A DNA stretch of 64,000 nucleotides from Lysobacter sp. M2-1 (GTDB taxonomy: Bacteria > Pseudomonadota > Gammaproteobacteria > Xanthomonadales > Xanthomonadaceae). Below are positions 41,732 to 50,678 of this stretch, one piece after another. Where the stretch lies: NCBI RefSeq assembly GCF_022662495.1, contig NZ_JAKPBU010000001.1, forward strand, positions 1,488,001 to 1,552,000, read 5' to 3'. Position 1 is the first letter of the stretch, and each line of letters opens with the position of its first letter. A program made the translations under genes and the position numbers. Under the pieces are notes generated by a model. That model did no database searches. It saw only the letters and a list, made by a program, of their open reading frames with translations, and was not told the DNA's origin.

Positions 41732-42451
41732 ATGGACGAACCACTCGCGCGCATCCTGCTGGTCGACGACGACATCCGCCTGCGCGACCTGCTGCTGCGC
41801 TATCTCGAATCGCAGGGCTTCGAAGTCAAGGGCGTGGGCGACGGCACGCAGATGCAGCAGGCGCTGGACCGCGGCCATTACGACCTGATCGTGCTGGACC
41901 TGATGCTGCCGGGCGAGGACGGGCTGGAGATCTGCCGCCGCCTGCGTGGCCAGGGAGACCCCACGCCGATCGTCATGCTGACCGCGAAAGGCGACGAGAT
42001 CGACCGCATCGTCGGCCTGGAAATCGGCGCCGACGACTACCTGCCAAAACCGGTCAATCCGCGCGAGCTGCTGGCGCGGATCCGATCGGTGCTGCGGCGC
42101 GCGCGCCCGGTGCCGGGCGCGCCGCAGGTGGAAGGCGGCGAGATCCGCTTCGGACCGTTCCGCCTGGATCTGGGCCGGCGCGAACTGAGTCGGGATGGCG
42201 AACCGCTGCGGCTGACATCGGGCGAGTTCGCGGTGCTGGCGGTGCTGTTGCGGCACCCGCGCCAGCCGCTCAGCCGCGACCGCCTGATGAGTCTGGCCCG
42301 CGGCCGCGAACACGATGCCTTCGAGCGCAGCATGGACGTTACCGTCGGGCGCCTGCGCCGCGTTCTGGAGGATGACCCGCGCAACCCCCGCATCATCCAG
42401 ACTGTGTGGGGCGTGGGCTATGTGTACGTGCCGCCGGGAGGCTCGGCATGA
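41732..42451 (+). CDS. OmpR/PhoB-family response regulator
   Basis: 239 residues. Receiver domain (about 7-120) with acidic pocket VDDD, phosphoacceptor Asp near 56 (DLIVLDLMLPGEDG), Thr (VMLTAKG) and Lys (YLPKPVNP); then a winged-helix output domain (about 135-233) ending TVWGVGYVYVP. OmpR-subfamily members bind DNA as dimers after phosphorylation. It overlaps the kinase gene by 4 bp (ATGA), giving a coupled pair. ATG 41732 is chosen because the long upstream frame is antisense to the repeat-protein gene. Confidence 0.93.
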   Translation: MDEPLARILLVDDDIRLRDLLLRYLESQGFEVKGVGDGTQMQQALDRGHYDLIVLDLMLPGEDGLEICRRLRGQGDPTPIVMLTAKGDEIDRIVGLEIGADDYLPKPVNPRELLARIRSVLRRARPVPGAPQVEGGEIRFGPFRLDLGRRELSRDGEPLRLTSGEFAVLAVLLRHPRQPLSRDRLMSLARGREHDAFERSMDVTVGRLRRVLEDDPRNPRIIQTVWGVGYVYVPPGGSA

Positions 42452-43713
42452 TCGCGCTGCCCCTGCCGCGCAGCGTGTTCTCCCAGCTGGTGCTCGTGAT
42501 CGGCCTGGTGCTGCTGGGCGCAGCGGTGCTGGCCGTCGCGCTGGGCCGCGAGCTGGCCACCGGGTCTGCGGCGGGACAACTGCTGCGTGCGCTGGACGCG
42601 TTCGCCGACGTCGCCGAGGAACTCGCGCGCAGCCAATCCCGGGACCGCGCCGCGCAGCATTTGCGCGAGGCCGGCCTGGAGGTGCGCGACGGCGTTCCGC
42701 CCGCGCGGGAAATGCGCATCGCGCCGTTCATGCGCGAAGTGCTGGAGCAGGCGCCGCAACAGCTCGGCCCGGGGCGCGAACTGAGGCTGGGTGCCGTCGG
42801 CAAGGCGAATGTGGTGTGGGTGAAGCTGGATACGCGACCAGTGCTCTGGGTTTCGTTCGCCTTCGATCGCGGTGGCAAGCGGGCACTGCGCTTCTCGCTG
42901 CTGATGCTCATTGTCGGTGCGGCGCTGGTGTGGCTGGCGGCCGGCTACTACGCGCGCCGCCTGGTGGTGCCGCTGCGACGCCTTGCGCATGCGGCGCCGG
43001 CGCTGGTGCGCGGCGAATCGCCACCGCCCGGGATCATGGCCGGGCCGCGTGAGGTCGAGGAACTCTCGCGCGCATTGACCGATTCCAGCAAGGATGTGCG
43101 CGAAGCAGCCGAAGAGCGCACCCTGATGCTCGCCGGCATCTCCCACGATCTGCGCACACCGTTGACCCGGCTTCAATATGCCCTTGAGCTGCAGCCCGGC
43201 GCCGATCCGGAACTGCTTGCAGGCATGCATCGCGATATCGCCGAGATCGACGCCATCCTGTCGCAATTCATCGCCTATGCGCGCGACGGCCGCGACGAAG
43301 CCAGCGAGACGCTCGACCTGGCGGTGCTGTGCCGCAACGCGGCCGGCGCGTCGGAGCAGGCATGGCAGGTCGAAACCCCCGTGTACGCGCCGATGACGGG
43401 GAAACCGATGGCCTTGTTGCGTGCACTGGAAAACCTGCTTGCGAATGCGCAGCGGCATGGCGCGCCGCCGTACAGGCTGCGGCTGGCACGCGAGGGCGAC
43501 GCCTGGCGCATCGACGTGGCCGACCAGGGGCCGGGCCTGCCGGAAACGATGGCCGACCGCGTGCGCCAGCCGTTCGTGCACGGTGACGGCGGCGGCACCG
43601 GTCTGGGCCTGGCCATCGTGGATCGCGTGGCGCGACAGCATGGCGGCGCGCTGCTCCTGTCCAGCAACGGGCCCCGCGGCCTGCTGGCAACGCTCGTGTT
43701 GCGCGGCAGCTGA
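42448..43713 (+). CDS. EnvZ-type sensor histidine kinase
   Basis: 421 residues. Two transmembrane helices (about 10-32 and 152-172) flank a periplasmic domain of about 110 residues. A HAMP domain follows (VPLRRLAHAAPALVRGE), then dimerisation helix MLAGISHDLRTPLTRLQYAL with the phosphorylated His, N box ALENLLANAQRHG, G1 box VADQGPGLP and G2 box GGGTGLGLAIV. A periplasmic sensor of this size resembles EnvZ. Signal unknown. Confidence 0.92.
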   Translation: MIALPLPRSVFSQLVLVIGLVLLGAAVLAVALGRELATGSAAGQLLRALDAFADVAEELARSQSRDRAAQHLREAGLEVRDGVPPAREMRIAPFMREVLEQAPQQLGPGRELRLGAVGKANVVWVKLDTRPVLWVSFAFDRGGKRALRFSLLMLIVGAALVWLAAGYYARRLVVPLRRLAHAAPALVRGESPPPGIMAGPREVEELSRALTDSSKDVREAAEERTLMLAGISHDLRTPLTRLQYALELQPGADPELLAGMHRDIAEIDAILSQFIAYARDGRDEASETLDLAVLCRNAAGASEQAWQVETPVYAPMTGKPMALLRALENLLANAQRHGAPPYRLRLAREGDAWRIDVADQGPGLPETMADRVRQPFVHGDGGGTGLGLAIVDRVARQHGGALLLSSNGPRGLLATLVLRGS

Positions 43714-43760
43714 CGCGTGCAGACTGAACCTGCGCACCACGAATGAAGGAAACAGTACGC

Positions 43761-44558
43761 ATGCCCATCGGATTTTCCCGCAGGCGCCTGCTGCAAGGGG
43801 CAGTTACAGCACTGGGCGCCGCCGTGCTGGGCACCAGCGTGGCCTCCAGCGAGCGCAGGACCTATTGCCTGCTGCACGGCTCCACCCATGGACCTGGTGG
43901 TTGGCGCTGGCTGGCGCGGGAGCTGCGTCGCCTCGGGCACCGCGTCGTCACACCGAGCGTGCCGTATGAAGATCCGGCTGCGAGCACCGAGCGTTGCATC
44001 TCGGCCATCGATGCGCAGCTGCGCGAAGTGTCGGTACGCGGGCCGCTGGTCGTGGTTGCACATTCGATCAGCGGTCTCCTGTTGCCCGCGATAGCGGCCC
44101 ACAACCACGCGGCGCAACTGATCTACATCGCCGCGGCCGTTCCCGCCGCGGGCTTGAGCTTCCGCCAGCAGTTCGAGCGCACGCCGGACATGTACTGGGC
44201 GGACTGGGTGGAAGCGGGGCATCGCAGTTCGAAGGACGAGGCGATCGCGCGCCAGTTCCTGTATCACGACTGCGACCCGGCGGTCGTCGAGGAAATCAAA
44301 CGCCACCGGATCCAGTTCGCGGCGAAACGGATCTGGCTGGATGTCTTCGCGGACCGGCATCCGGCGATCCAGGCCCGCTATCTGGTCTGCGCGCAGGACC
44401 GCGTGTTCCAGCCGGCCTGGATGCGCAGGACTGCGCGGGAAATCGTTGGCGTGACGCCCGAGACATTCGATTCGGGCCACTGCCCGCACCTGGCTGCGCC
44501 GCAGGCGCTTGCGCAGGCCTTGGCGCGCGATACCGGACCTCGTGCAGGGAAGGCGTAG
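43761..44558 (+). CDS. Tat-exported alpha/beta hydrolase
   Basis: 265 residues. N-terminus SRRRLLQGAVTALGAAVLGT is a twin-arginine-type signal (R-R-x-L-L). The fold has LLHGSTHGPGGWRWL, an elbow of HSISGLL (nucleophile Ser near 98) and GHCPHL near the C-terminus for the catalytic His, a pattern seen in the plant-methylesterase-like/EstC group. ATG 43761 is chosen because AAGGAA lies 9 bp upstream; 43743 is an alternative. Downstream of the kinase by 47 bp, on the same strand. Confidence 0.8.
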   Translation: MPIGFSRRRLLQGAVTALGAAVLGTSVASSERRTYCLLHGSTHGPGGWRWLARELRRLGHRVVTPSVPYEDPAASTERCISAIDAQLREVSVRGPLVVVAHSISGLLLPAIAAHNHAAQLIYIAAAVPAAGLSFRQQFERTPDMYWADWVEAGHRSSKDEAIARQFLYHDCDPAVVEEIKRHRIQFAAKRIWLDVFADRHPAIQARYLVCAQDRVFQPAWMRRTAREIVGVTPETFDSGHCPHLAAPQALAQALARDTGPRAGKA

Positions 44559-44753
44559 CGTTGATGAAAATGGGGCCAGGCCCGGTGGCATTGCGCAGCG
44601 TTCGAGGGATGGCGTGCGCCGGGAAGGGCGCACGCACCTATGGATCTTCTCCAAGGCTTGGCGATTGCTGGTTGCCCGGATTGACCAAGCGGGAAACCGG
44701 CCCAGGTGCACGTCCTCGAAATCGGAGTATGCGCACGCATGCCGGCTGCGCAG

Positions 44754-45242
44754 TCACTTGCCTTGCACTGCGGCCTCGATCGCGGCGATGTCGATCTTCT
44801 TCATCTGCATCATCGCCTCGAACGCGCGCTTGGCAATGGCCGGGTCGGCGTTGGTGACGGCGTCGAGCAGGACGCGCGGCGAGATCTGCCACGACAGGCC
44901 CCACTTGTCCTTGCACCAGCCGCACATGCTTTCCTCACCGCCGTTGTCGACGATGGCGTTCCACAGGCGGTCGGTTTCGGCCTGGTCGTCGGTGGAGATC
45001 TGGAACGAGAACGCCTCGCTGTGCTTGAACGTCGGGCCGCCGTTCAGGCCCACGCAGGGAATGCCCATGACCGTGAACTCTACCGTCAGGATGTCGCCCT
45101 GCTTGCCGTCGGGGTAGTCGCCGGGCGCGCGGTGCACCGCGGTCACCGCACTGTCGGGAAACGTCTCGGCGTAGAAGTTGGCCGCATCCAGCGCGGTCCC
45201 GTCGTACCAGAGGCAGATCGTGTTCTTGGCGGGGTTGGTCAT
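44754..45242 (-). CDS. VOC family protein (PhnB/DinB-neighbour type)
   Basis: 162 residues. Two beta-alpha-beta-beta-beta modules: NTICLWYDGTALDAANFYAE (1) and SFQISTDDQAETDRLWNAIV (2), plus CGWCKDKWGLSWQISP near the C-terminal end. This is the PhnB-like branch of the vicinal-oxygen-chelate superfamily. Catalytic metal ligands are not all evident, so it may be a binding rather than catalytic protein. Substrate unknown. Repeat array B follows upstream of its start. Confidence 0.82.
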   Translation of the reverse strand: MTNPAKNTICLWYDGTALDAANFYAETFPDSAVTAVHRAPGDYPDGKQGDILTVEFTVMGIPCVGLNGGPTFKHSEAFSFQISTDDQAETDRLWNAIVDNGGEESMCGWCKDKWGLSWQISPRVLLDAVTNADPAIAKRAFEAMMQMKKIDIAAIEAAVQGK

Positions 45243-45853
45243 GGCAAGGCTCCTGGGTGAGTGAAGGGGCGCCAAAGCGGCCGCCTGTAGTCCCTCGACG
45301 GTTGGCCGACCCTGAAATCGACAAGGAAGTCCGTCCCACGCATCCATGCCGGCGTAGGGTGCAAGGCGGGACCCAGGCCAACCAGAGCCCCGCACCCGCC
45401 CCTGCCTCACGCAGCGACCGCCGAGGCTTGCGCGCAAGCCTCTTAGTTCGGCCTTCCGGCCAATTTGGTTTGCGCGCAAGCGAAATCCAGTCGCGCGCAA
45501 GCCGAACCGGCTTGCGATTGGTATGCCGGTGCCTCGTGCGCAAGCGAAATCCGGTTGCGCGCAAGCCAAATCGGCTTGCGATTGGTATCGCGGTGCCTCG
45601 CGCGCAAGCCAGATCCGGTTGCGCGCAAGGCTTTTTCGCTTGCGCGCAAGCCTCGGCGGTTGGCGTTCGGACCAATCTGGTCGGCGCCTGGAGCTCCGCG
45701 CTTTGCGCGCAAGGGTCCAGGGCTTGCACGCAAGCTTCGGGACCTTGAGACAGGCTCCCGGTCAGGTGCGCTCTCACCTTTTCGCTGGACCAGGGGACCC
45801 TTCGTTACGGCCCGGCGTTCCACTGAACCCTGCGACGTTTCCCGACGCCCGGC
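45243..45853. other. 611-bp gap containing repeat array B
   Basis: Between two minus-strand genes. The central part is composite repeat array B (45425-45737). On either side is short non-coding DNA, including a partial GTAGGGTGCAAGGCGGG element at 45355. No gene called. Confidence 0.6.
45425..45737. repeat. Composite repeat array B (GCGCAAGCCAAATC... units)
   Basis: About a dozen units related to array A. A 64-bp higher-order unit at 45559-45622 matches 18254-18317 in array A apart from a few substitutions, including the ATTGGTAT-CGGTGCC spacer. Units contain the 8-bp hairpin CGCAAGCC / GGCTTGCG. Frames through it give only periodic Arg/Ala/Ser strings, so no protein is called. Confidence 0.75.
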
Positions 45854-46285
45854 TCAGTCGCTCGTCGACGTGCGGGAGGCGATGACCGTCCGCACTGTGT
45901 AGCCGAGCATGAACGCCATGCCAGCGGCGACGACGGCGACCGAAGCGATTTCGGCGCCGCCCCGCGGTGCGAACGCCCACAGCGCGGCGAAGGCGAGGCC
46001 CGACAGCGTCATCGCCCAGCCGCCCACACGCAGCACCGACTGCGCCGCCGTCGCTTGGCGGATGGAGCGGGGCGGTCCATCGAGCATCTTCGGCATGGTG
46101 TTGCCGAAGGCCGCGAGGCCGAGGCCGATCAGCACCATGACCCCGCGGGTCACGGTTTCCCCGTCGATCATTCCCTGCTTGCGGGCATAGCTCAGCAGCA
46201 GGGCGCCGCCGACCTGCACGCCCGCGATGATGAGGGCACTGACGATGCGTTTCCTGGCGGTGCGGGAACTGGGCGTGTCGTTCAT
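45854..46285 (-). CDS. Four-helix membrane protein (SdpI-like?)
   Basis: 143 residues with four transmembrane helices (about 13-33, 48-66, 82-106, 112-132) and short loops, one of which reads FGNTMPKMLDG. The size, number of helices and the overlap of 4 bp with an SdpR-type regulator suggest an SdpI-like immunity or membrane protein of the autorepressor/SdpI pair. The NPxxGxRTxxT signature of SdpI was not found, so the identity is uncertain. Confidence 0.6.
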   Translation of the reverse strand: MNDTPSSRTARKRIVSALIIAGVQVGGALLLSYARKQGMIDGETVTRGVMVLIGLGLAAFGNTMPKMLDGPPRSIRQATAAQSVLRVGGWAMTLSGLAFAALWAFAPRGGAEIASVAVVAAGMAFMLGYTVRTVIASRTSTSD

Positions 46286-46614
46286 TCGACGGCTCCTTTT
46301 TGGGCCTGTTCGGGTGCGATCTGTTCGGCGGCATCGGCTGTCGCGGGGGTTCCGGTACCGGCGCCGAACAGCCGCGCGAAGCCCAGCAGCGCGTCCTCCA
46401 GCACCGACAACTTCAACTGATAGATGATGCTGGTGCCGATCCTGCGCGCCTCGATCAGGTCCGCCTCGCGCAGCACCGTGAAGTGCGCCGACATGGTCGG
46501 GCGCGACACCGGGAAATGGTCGGCCAGCTCCCCCGCGGCCATCGGCCGCTGGCGCAGCAACTCGAGCACCTTGCGGCGGGTCGGGTCGGCCAGAGCCTTG
46601 AAGACGGCGTTCAT
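46282..46614 (-). CDS. ArsR/SdpR-type autorepressor
   Basis: 110 residues. Winged helix-turn-helix: ALADPTRRKVLELLRQRPM, AAGELADHFPVSRPTMSAHF (recognition helix) and IIYQLKLSVLEDALLG. This is close to the SdpR/YfmP pattern. No metal-binding Cys pair. It overlaps its partner (ATGA) and has a candidate operator just upstream, so it is likely autoregulated. Confidence 0.88.
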   Translation of the reverse strand: MNAVFKALADPTRRKVLELLRQRPMAAGELADHFPVSRPTMSAHFTVLREADLIEARRIGTSIIYQLKLSVLEDALLGFARLFGAGTGTPATADAAEQIAPEQAQKGAVE

Positions 46615-46623
46615 TGTCGCTAT

Positions 46624-46645
46624 TTAGCTAAGTATCGAATATAAA
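46624..46645. promoter_or_regulatory. Candidate SdpR-like operator/promoter
   Basis: A perfect 8-bp palindrome TTAGCTAA (46624-46631), followed by AGTATCGAATATAAAG, lies immediately upstream of the ArsR-type start at 46614. Location and symmetry fit an autoregulatory operator; this is inference. Confidence 0.4.
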
Positions 46646-46789
46646 GTCAAGCAGAGCTTTGATGCTTGGCCAAGTGCTTGTTAATTCTGGGGTTCTGGGA
46701 CCCGCGTGGTCAGACCATCACCTTTCGCTTCGCCGACCAGGAACATCGGTGACGCGTTTGCGCGCCATCCCGGCGGCCCATCAGGCAGG

Positions 46790-47614
46790 CTAGCGCTCCT
46801 GGTCCGCCAGATGCCATGTGTCGAGAATCAGGCCGTCGCGCACGCGGTTGATGGTGAGATGGTCTTCGATGCGTCCGTCCGGGAAGCGGAACTCCTCGAT
46901 GTCCGCAACCCACTCGCCGAGCGCCACCGAGTCGGTGATGCGCACCTGTGCAGTGGGCCCGTTGGCGAACATCTCACGGTGCGCGCGCGTGCGGCTGGCC
47001 CGATCGAAGACCTTTGGCGATGGCGCGCCGCCCAATACGCTGGGATCGCGGCGCGGATGAAAGTGTCGGGCATCGTCGTGAAACAGGCCCACAAAGCCAT
47101 CCGCGTCTGCGCGATTGGCCGCGATCTGCAACTGCCGCGTCACGGCTTGTGCGTCAGCACCCAGATCGGGCGTGGCATCCTCCACCATGGCGATGTGCCA
47201 GATGCGATCGATGGCACCATCACGCACGCGGAAGGCCGTGAGCACATGGTCGGGAGGCGTGTGGTCGGGCAATGTGATGGCCGCCCGCGACACGACCAGC
47301 TCCCCGAGTGAAACCATGTCGACGATCTCGTGCCGGGGCCGTGGCTTCTGGAATTCGTCGCGGAAGTAGTTGTGAACCCGATCGTGGGTCCCGACCTGGT
47401 CGGAAAGCAGTCCCACCAGGCGATGCGGGTCCTTGGGTCGCTCGTATATCTGCACATCGGGCGACAGCACCGCAAGCAATGCATCAGGATCGGCGCGGTT
47501 TCTTGCTTCGAAATGCTTGAGCACGATCGCTTCGGCGACATTGGCGGAGGCGATAGCTGCGAGTGCAGCGGGTGGACACAGCCATGAAGCGATAAGCAGC
47601 AAGAGGGCGCGCAT
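46790..47614 (-). CDS. Secreted double NTF2-like (SnoaL-type) protein
   Basis: 274 residues. Signal peptide (1-20, AALA|AI). Two tandem NTF2-like domains: first about 25-140 (HFEARNRADPDALLAVLSPD), second about 145-274 (AANRADADGFVGLFHDDARH, ending DTWHLADQER). Each has the N-terminal helices and final WH-containing strand of SnoaL-like domains. No catalytic residues are certain; ligand-binding or polyketide-cyclase-like activity is possible. Confidence 0.78.
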   Translation of the reverse strand: MRALLLLIASWLCPPAALAAIASANVAEAIVLKHFEARNRADPDALLAVLSPDVQIYERPKDPHRLVGLLSDQVGTHDRVHNYFRDEFQKPRPRHEIVDMVSLGELVVSRAAITLPDHTPPDHVLTAFRVRDGAIDRIWHIAMVEDATPDLGADAQAVTRQLQIAANRADADGFVGLFHDDARHFHPRRDPSVLGGAPSPKVFDRASRTRAHREMFANGPTAQVRITDSVALGEWVADIEEFRFPDGRIEDHLTINRVRDGLILDTWHLADQER

Positions 47615-47956
47615 GGGTTCGATTCCGTGATGTCTGGGCGTCGCCATTGCCTTTGGAGGGTGGCAGGGGCAGGGCAATAACCTCCCGTCCTTGCCATAAG
47701 AAGGCCTTGGCAAGGATTTCCTATAAGGCGGAAAGCGGCGGAGTTGGGTCTTTCAGGATGCTATGGGGAGCTCGAAAGACCCACAACGAGAAAAAGCATC
47801 ACCAGGCATAAGTGCGGTTTATGTATAAGCCGCCCATCCCCGCCGTTGGGCAATATGGAGCCAATCCAGCTTATGGGCTCGAGCTGCGGGCAATGCCCGC
47901 CGCGACCTCCGCAAGACAGCCCGCTTTGGTCGAACGTTGGTTCGTTGGAGAGCGTT
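47615..47956. other. 342-bp gap between the NTF2-like and SDR genes
   Basis: No ORF with family sequence. 47871-47925 contains a stretch (TCGAGCTGCGGGCAATGCCC and following) that recurs in diverged form at 50827-50875, suggesting a dispersed repeat. Confidence 0.45.
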
Positions 47957-48745
47957 TTACGTGGCCGTGCGATATCGCTCCGCGACATGCGCCTGCCTGA
48001 TGTCCGAAAGGAGGGTCTGCCGTGCTGCATCCAACGCGTCCCAGCGCGCGGCGGCCTGCAGTGGCGGGATGGTCACCAGCTCGCGGCGGTCGAAAGCAAC
48101 CAGCGCTGCGTCAACCAATTCGCCCACTTCCATCAAATCGGGGAGCGCATTGATGTCGATGCCCGCACGCTCCCAGATCTCCGTGCGGGTACCCGCGGGG
48201 AGGACTGCCTGCACGTAAACGCCCTTGGGCGAAAGCTCCAGGCTCAGGCCCTGGGAGAGGAACAGCGCGAAGGCCTTGGTCGCACCGTAGACCGACATGC
48301 CGAACTCCGGCGCCAATCCAACCACTGAACCGATATTGACGATCGCGCCTTCGCCGGCCCGGGCAAGCCGCGGGGCGATTGCATTGGCGAGTCGGACAAG
48401 AGCGGTGGTGTTGAGCGCGACAATGCGAGCGACATCATCGGTCGCCTGATCGATGAAGCTGCCGGACTGGGTCGCCCCGGCATTGTTGATAAGGATCCCG
48501 ATGCGGGAGTCGTCGCGCAGGCGCGTTTCGACGGCGGCCAGATCGTCGGTCTGGGTGAGATCGGCCTGGAGGATATCGACTGCAACTCCGTGTTCTTCGC
48601 CCAGTCGAGCCGCAAGGGTTTCCAGTCGTGATTGGTCTCGGGCAACCAGCACGAGGTCGTGTCCGCGACGGGCGAAGCGCTCGGCGTAGGTCGCACCGAT
48701 ACCGGACGACGCGCCGGTAATGAGGACTGCAGGAGTAGTGATCAT
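47957..48745 (-). CDS. Short-chain dehydrogenase/reductase
   Basis: 262 residues. NAD(P)-binding TGASSGIGATYA, the NNAG motif (ILINNAGATQ), catalytic Ser (IVNIGSVVG), Tyr-x3-Lys (VYGATKAF, about 150-157). The classical SDR arrangement. Substrate unknown. Together with the quinone-reductase-like gene and TetR at 48862-50657, in the same direction, it could be one redox-stress operon. Confidence 0.9.
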   Translation of the reverse strand: MITTPAVLITGASSGIGATYAERFARRGHDLVLVARDQSRLETLAARLGEEHGVAVDILQADLTQTDDLAAVETRLRDDSRIGILINNAGATQSGSFIDQATDDVARIVALNTTALVRLANAIAPRLARAGEGAIVNIGSVVGLAPEFGMSVYGATKAFALFLSQGLSLELSPKGVYVQAVLPAGTRTEIWERAGIDINALPDLMEVGELVDAALVAFDRRELVTIPPLQAAARWDALDAARQTLLSDIRQAHVAERYRTAT

Positions 48746-48861
48746 GGTTTGGCTCTCTTTTGCGGGGAGGTGTTTGGTGAATTCATGAAGAGAAATGCGG
48801 CGTGCGACAGCGCGGCGTCCGAGCGTTCAAGCCGCACGAGGCGTCAGTGGCGGCGTTCTGA

Positions 48862-49863
48862 CTATTTGACCTTGAGCACGACTTTGCCTTTCGAGCGACC
48901 GGATTCGACGTAGGCCAAAGCCTCGTTGGCTGACTCAAAGGCGAAGCTGCGATCGATCACCGGGCGAATGACGCCAGCCTCGACCAGCCGGCCAATCTCC
49001 CGCAGCTGTTGGCCGTTGGCCCGCATGAAAAGGAAGGAGTACTTCACAGACCTGCGTTTTGCTCTTCTTCTGACGCCGGCACTCAGCAGGCGAATGACAA
49101 GACGGACCAACCACGACGCCCCAATGCCGGTCGCGAATGCCGGGTCGGGAGGGCCGGAGATCGAAATGAGCGTCCCGCCTGGTTTCAGGACACGCAGGGA
49201 CTTCTCCAAGGCGCCCGCGTCCTGGCTATGCAGAACGACGTCGTAGTTCCGCAGGACCTTCTCGAAATCCTCGTTCTTGTAGTCGATGACGGTGTCCGCG
49301 CCCAGGCTCTTCACCAGATCGACGTTGGCACTGCTGGTCGTCGTGGCGACCGTGGCCCCGAGCTGCTTCGCCAGCTGGATGGCGGAGATGCCTACACCGC
49401 CGGACCCTGCTTGGATGAAGATCTTTTGCCCGGCTTGCAGATTGGCTCGTTCAACCAGCGCCTGCCAGGCGGTCAGGCTCACCAACGGAAGCGATGCGGC
49501 TTCTTCCATGGTGATGTTGCCTGGTTTCAGCGCGACATCGTTCTCGTTCACGGCGACGAACTCCGCGAAGGTGCCGATGCGCAGATCCGAAGGCCGCGAA
49601 TAGACCTCGTCGCCTACTTTGAACTGCCGAACACGAGGGCCAATGCGGGTCACGATACCTGCCACGTCATGGCCCAGGACGAGCGGCATGCGGTAAGGCA
49701 GCATGAGCTTGAATTCACCGCTCTTGATCTTGGAATCCAACGGATTCAAGGCTGCCGCGTGAACCTGGATCAGTACTTCATCGTCCCGGAGCACGGGCTC
49801 GGGCACTTCGCCTAACCGCATCGGTTCCTTCTTGCCGTACCGATCGATGATGAAAGCTTTCAT
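48862..49863 (-). CDS. Zinc-independent MDR-family NADP oxidoreductase (quinone-reductase-like)
   Basis: 333 residues. MDR fold: GROES-like N-terminal domain (PEPVLRDDEVLIQVHAAALN, LGHDVAGIV) and NAD(P)-binding domain (AGSGGVGISAIQLAKQLGA). The zinc-binding Cys and His pattern of alcohol dehydrogenases is absent, as in quinone reductases and enoyl reductases. ATG 49863 with MKAFII is the family start; the frame is open to 50004. Downstream of a TetR gene whose operator-like site lies at 50023-50042. Confidence 0.88.
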   Translation of the reverse strand: MKAFIIDRYGKKEPMRLGEVPEPVLRDDEVLIQVHAAALNPLDSKIKSGEFKLMLPYRMPLVLGHDVAGIVTRIGPRVRQFKVGDEVYSRPSDLRIGTFAEFVAVNENDVALKPGNITMEEAASLPLVSLTAWQALVERANLQAGQKIFIQAGSGGVGISAIQLAKQLGATVATTTSSANVDLVKSLGADTVIDYKNEDFEKVLRNYDVVLHSQDAGALEKSLRVLKPGGTLISISGPPDPAFATGIGASWLVRLVIRLLSAGVRRRAKRRSVKYSFLFMRANGQQLREIGRLVEAGVIRPVIDRSFAFESANEALAYVESGRSKGKVVLKVK

Positions 49864-50022
49864 GGTGTTTTTCTCTCGTAGATGCATCGAGTTGTGGCAA
49901 ATGACGAATGCGGTGGTTCGCTTGCGCAGGGCATAGCCCGGCCATTGACCCCAAGGGCGCTTGGAGCGATGCGATATGCGCCTGCTTGCCTTTATCGCGG
50001 GCATGGATCGAAGCGATATTCT

Positions 50023-50042
50023 AATATGACGAATATCATATT
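50023..50042. promoter_or_regulatory. Palindromic operator candidate upstream of the MDR gene
   Basis: AATATGA (50023-50029) and TCATATT (50036-50042) are perfect complements with a 6-nt spacer, in an AT-rich patch of a high-GC neighbourhood 160 bp from the MDR start. A related half-site (TCATATT) overlaps the TetR start at 50654. This suits binding by the adjacent TetR protein. Confidence 0.5.
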
Positions 50043-50078
50043 TTGTGGCGGCAAATAGGTCGCGGAGTGTCCTCTGCG

Positions 50079-50657
50079 TTAGTTGTTGGAAATGAGATGG
50101 TTCAGTGCGGCCTTGCGCAACGCATCCGAGAGCCGCGGATCATCGACGGCGCGAGCCAATATCAACGCTCCGACCATGGTGGAGGCAGTCACCATGGCGC
50201 GTTCGTGCACACCGGGTTCTCCCCAGTCGGGAAACTGGCGTGCGATAAGGTCGATCATTTCCTTGATGCGGCGCGTGGCGGCTCGTCGTACTTCTGGCGC
50301 CTGGCGGGGCATCTCCGAGCCGAGGGCGGCCGTCGCGCACCCCGTTTCGATACTGTTTACGTGCATTTCAGAGAGGTAGGCCTGCACCATCGCCTGAAAC
50401 GTCTGCCCGGGAGGCACGGCCGCAGCCACGCTCTCCATCGCCTGCACGGCCTCGCTACCCGCACGATCCGCCGCCTCGGCCAACATGGCCTCGCGCGAAG
50501 CGAAATGGGCATAGAAGCCGCCGTGGGTCAGGCCAGCGGCCTTCATGATGTCCGCAACGCCAGTGCCGTTATAGCCGCTACGTCGGATCGCACGCGCCGC
50601 TGCCTCGACGATGCGGTCGTGAGTGGCTTCCTTGGATCGGGTGGCCGTCTTTTTCAT
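50079..50657 (-). CDS. TetR/AcrR-family transcriptional regulator
   Basis: 192 residues. N-terminal helix-turn-helix: DRIVEAAARAIRRSGYNGTG, ADIMKAAGLTHGGFYAHFAS (about 12-51); C-terminal all-helical ligand-binding domain. The GGFYAHF sequence is typical of the YxAF/LmrA-like subgroup. Likely represses the downstream MDR gene and perhaps the SDR. Ligand unknown. Confidence 0.9.
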   Translation of the reverse strand: MKKTATRSKEATHDRIVEAAARAIRRSGYNGTGVADIMKAAGLTHGGFYAHFASREAMLAEAADRAGSEAVQAMESVAAAVPPGQTFQAMVQAYLSEMHVNSIETGCATAALGSEMPRQAPEVRRAATRRIKEMIDLIARQFPDWGEPGVHERAMVTASTMVGALILARAVDDPRLSDALRKAALNHLISNN

Positions 50658-50678
50658 ATTACACGCATCATATAATAT
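50654..50678. promoter_or_regulatory. Candidate TetR autoregulatory site overlapping the TetR start codon
   Basis: TCATATT at 50654-50660 is the same half-site as at 50036-50042, and ATATTA (50656-50661) pairs with TAATAT (50673-50678). The site overlaps the start codon at 50655-50657, a position compatible with autorepression. Confidence 0.4.
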
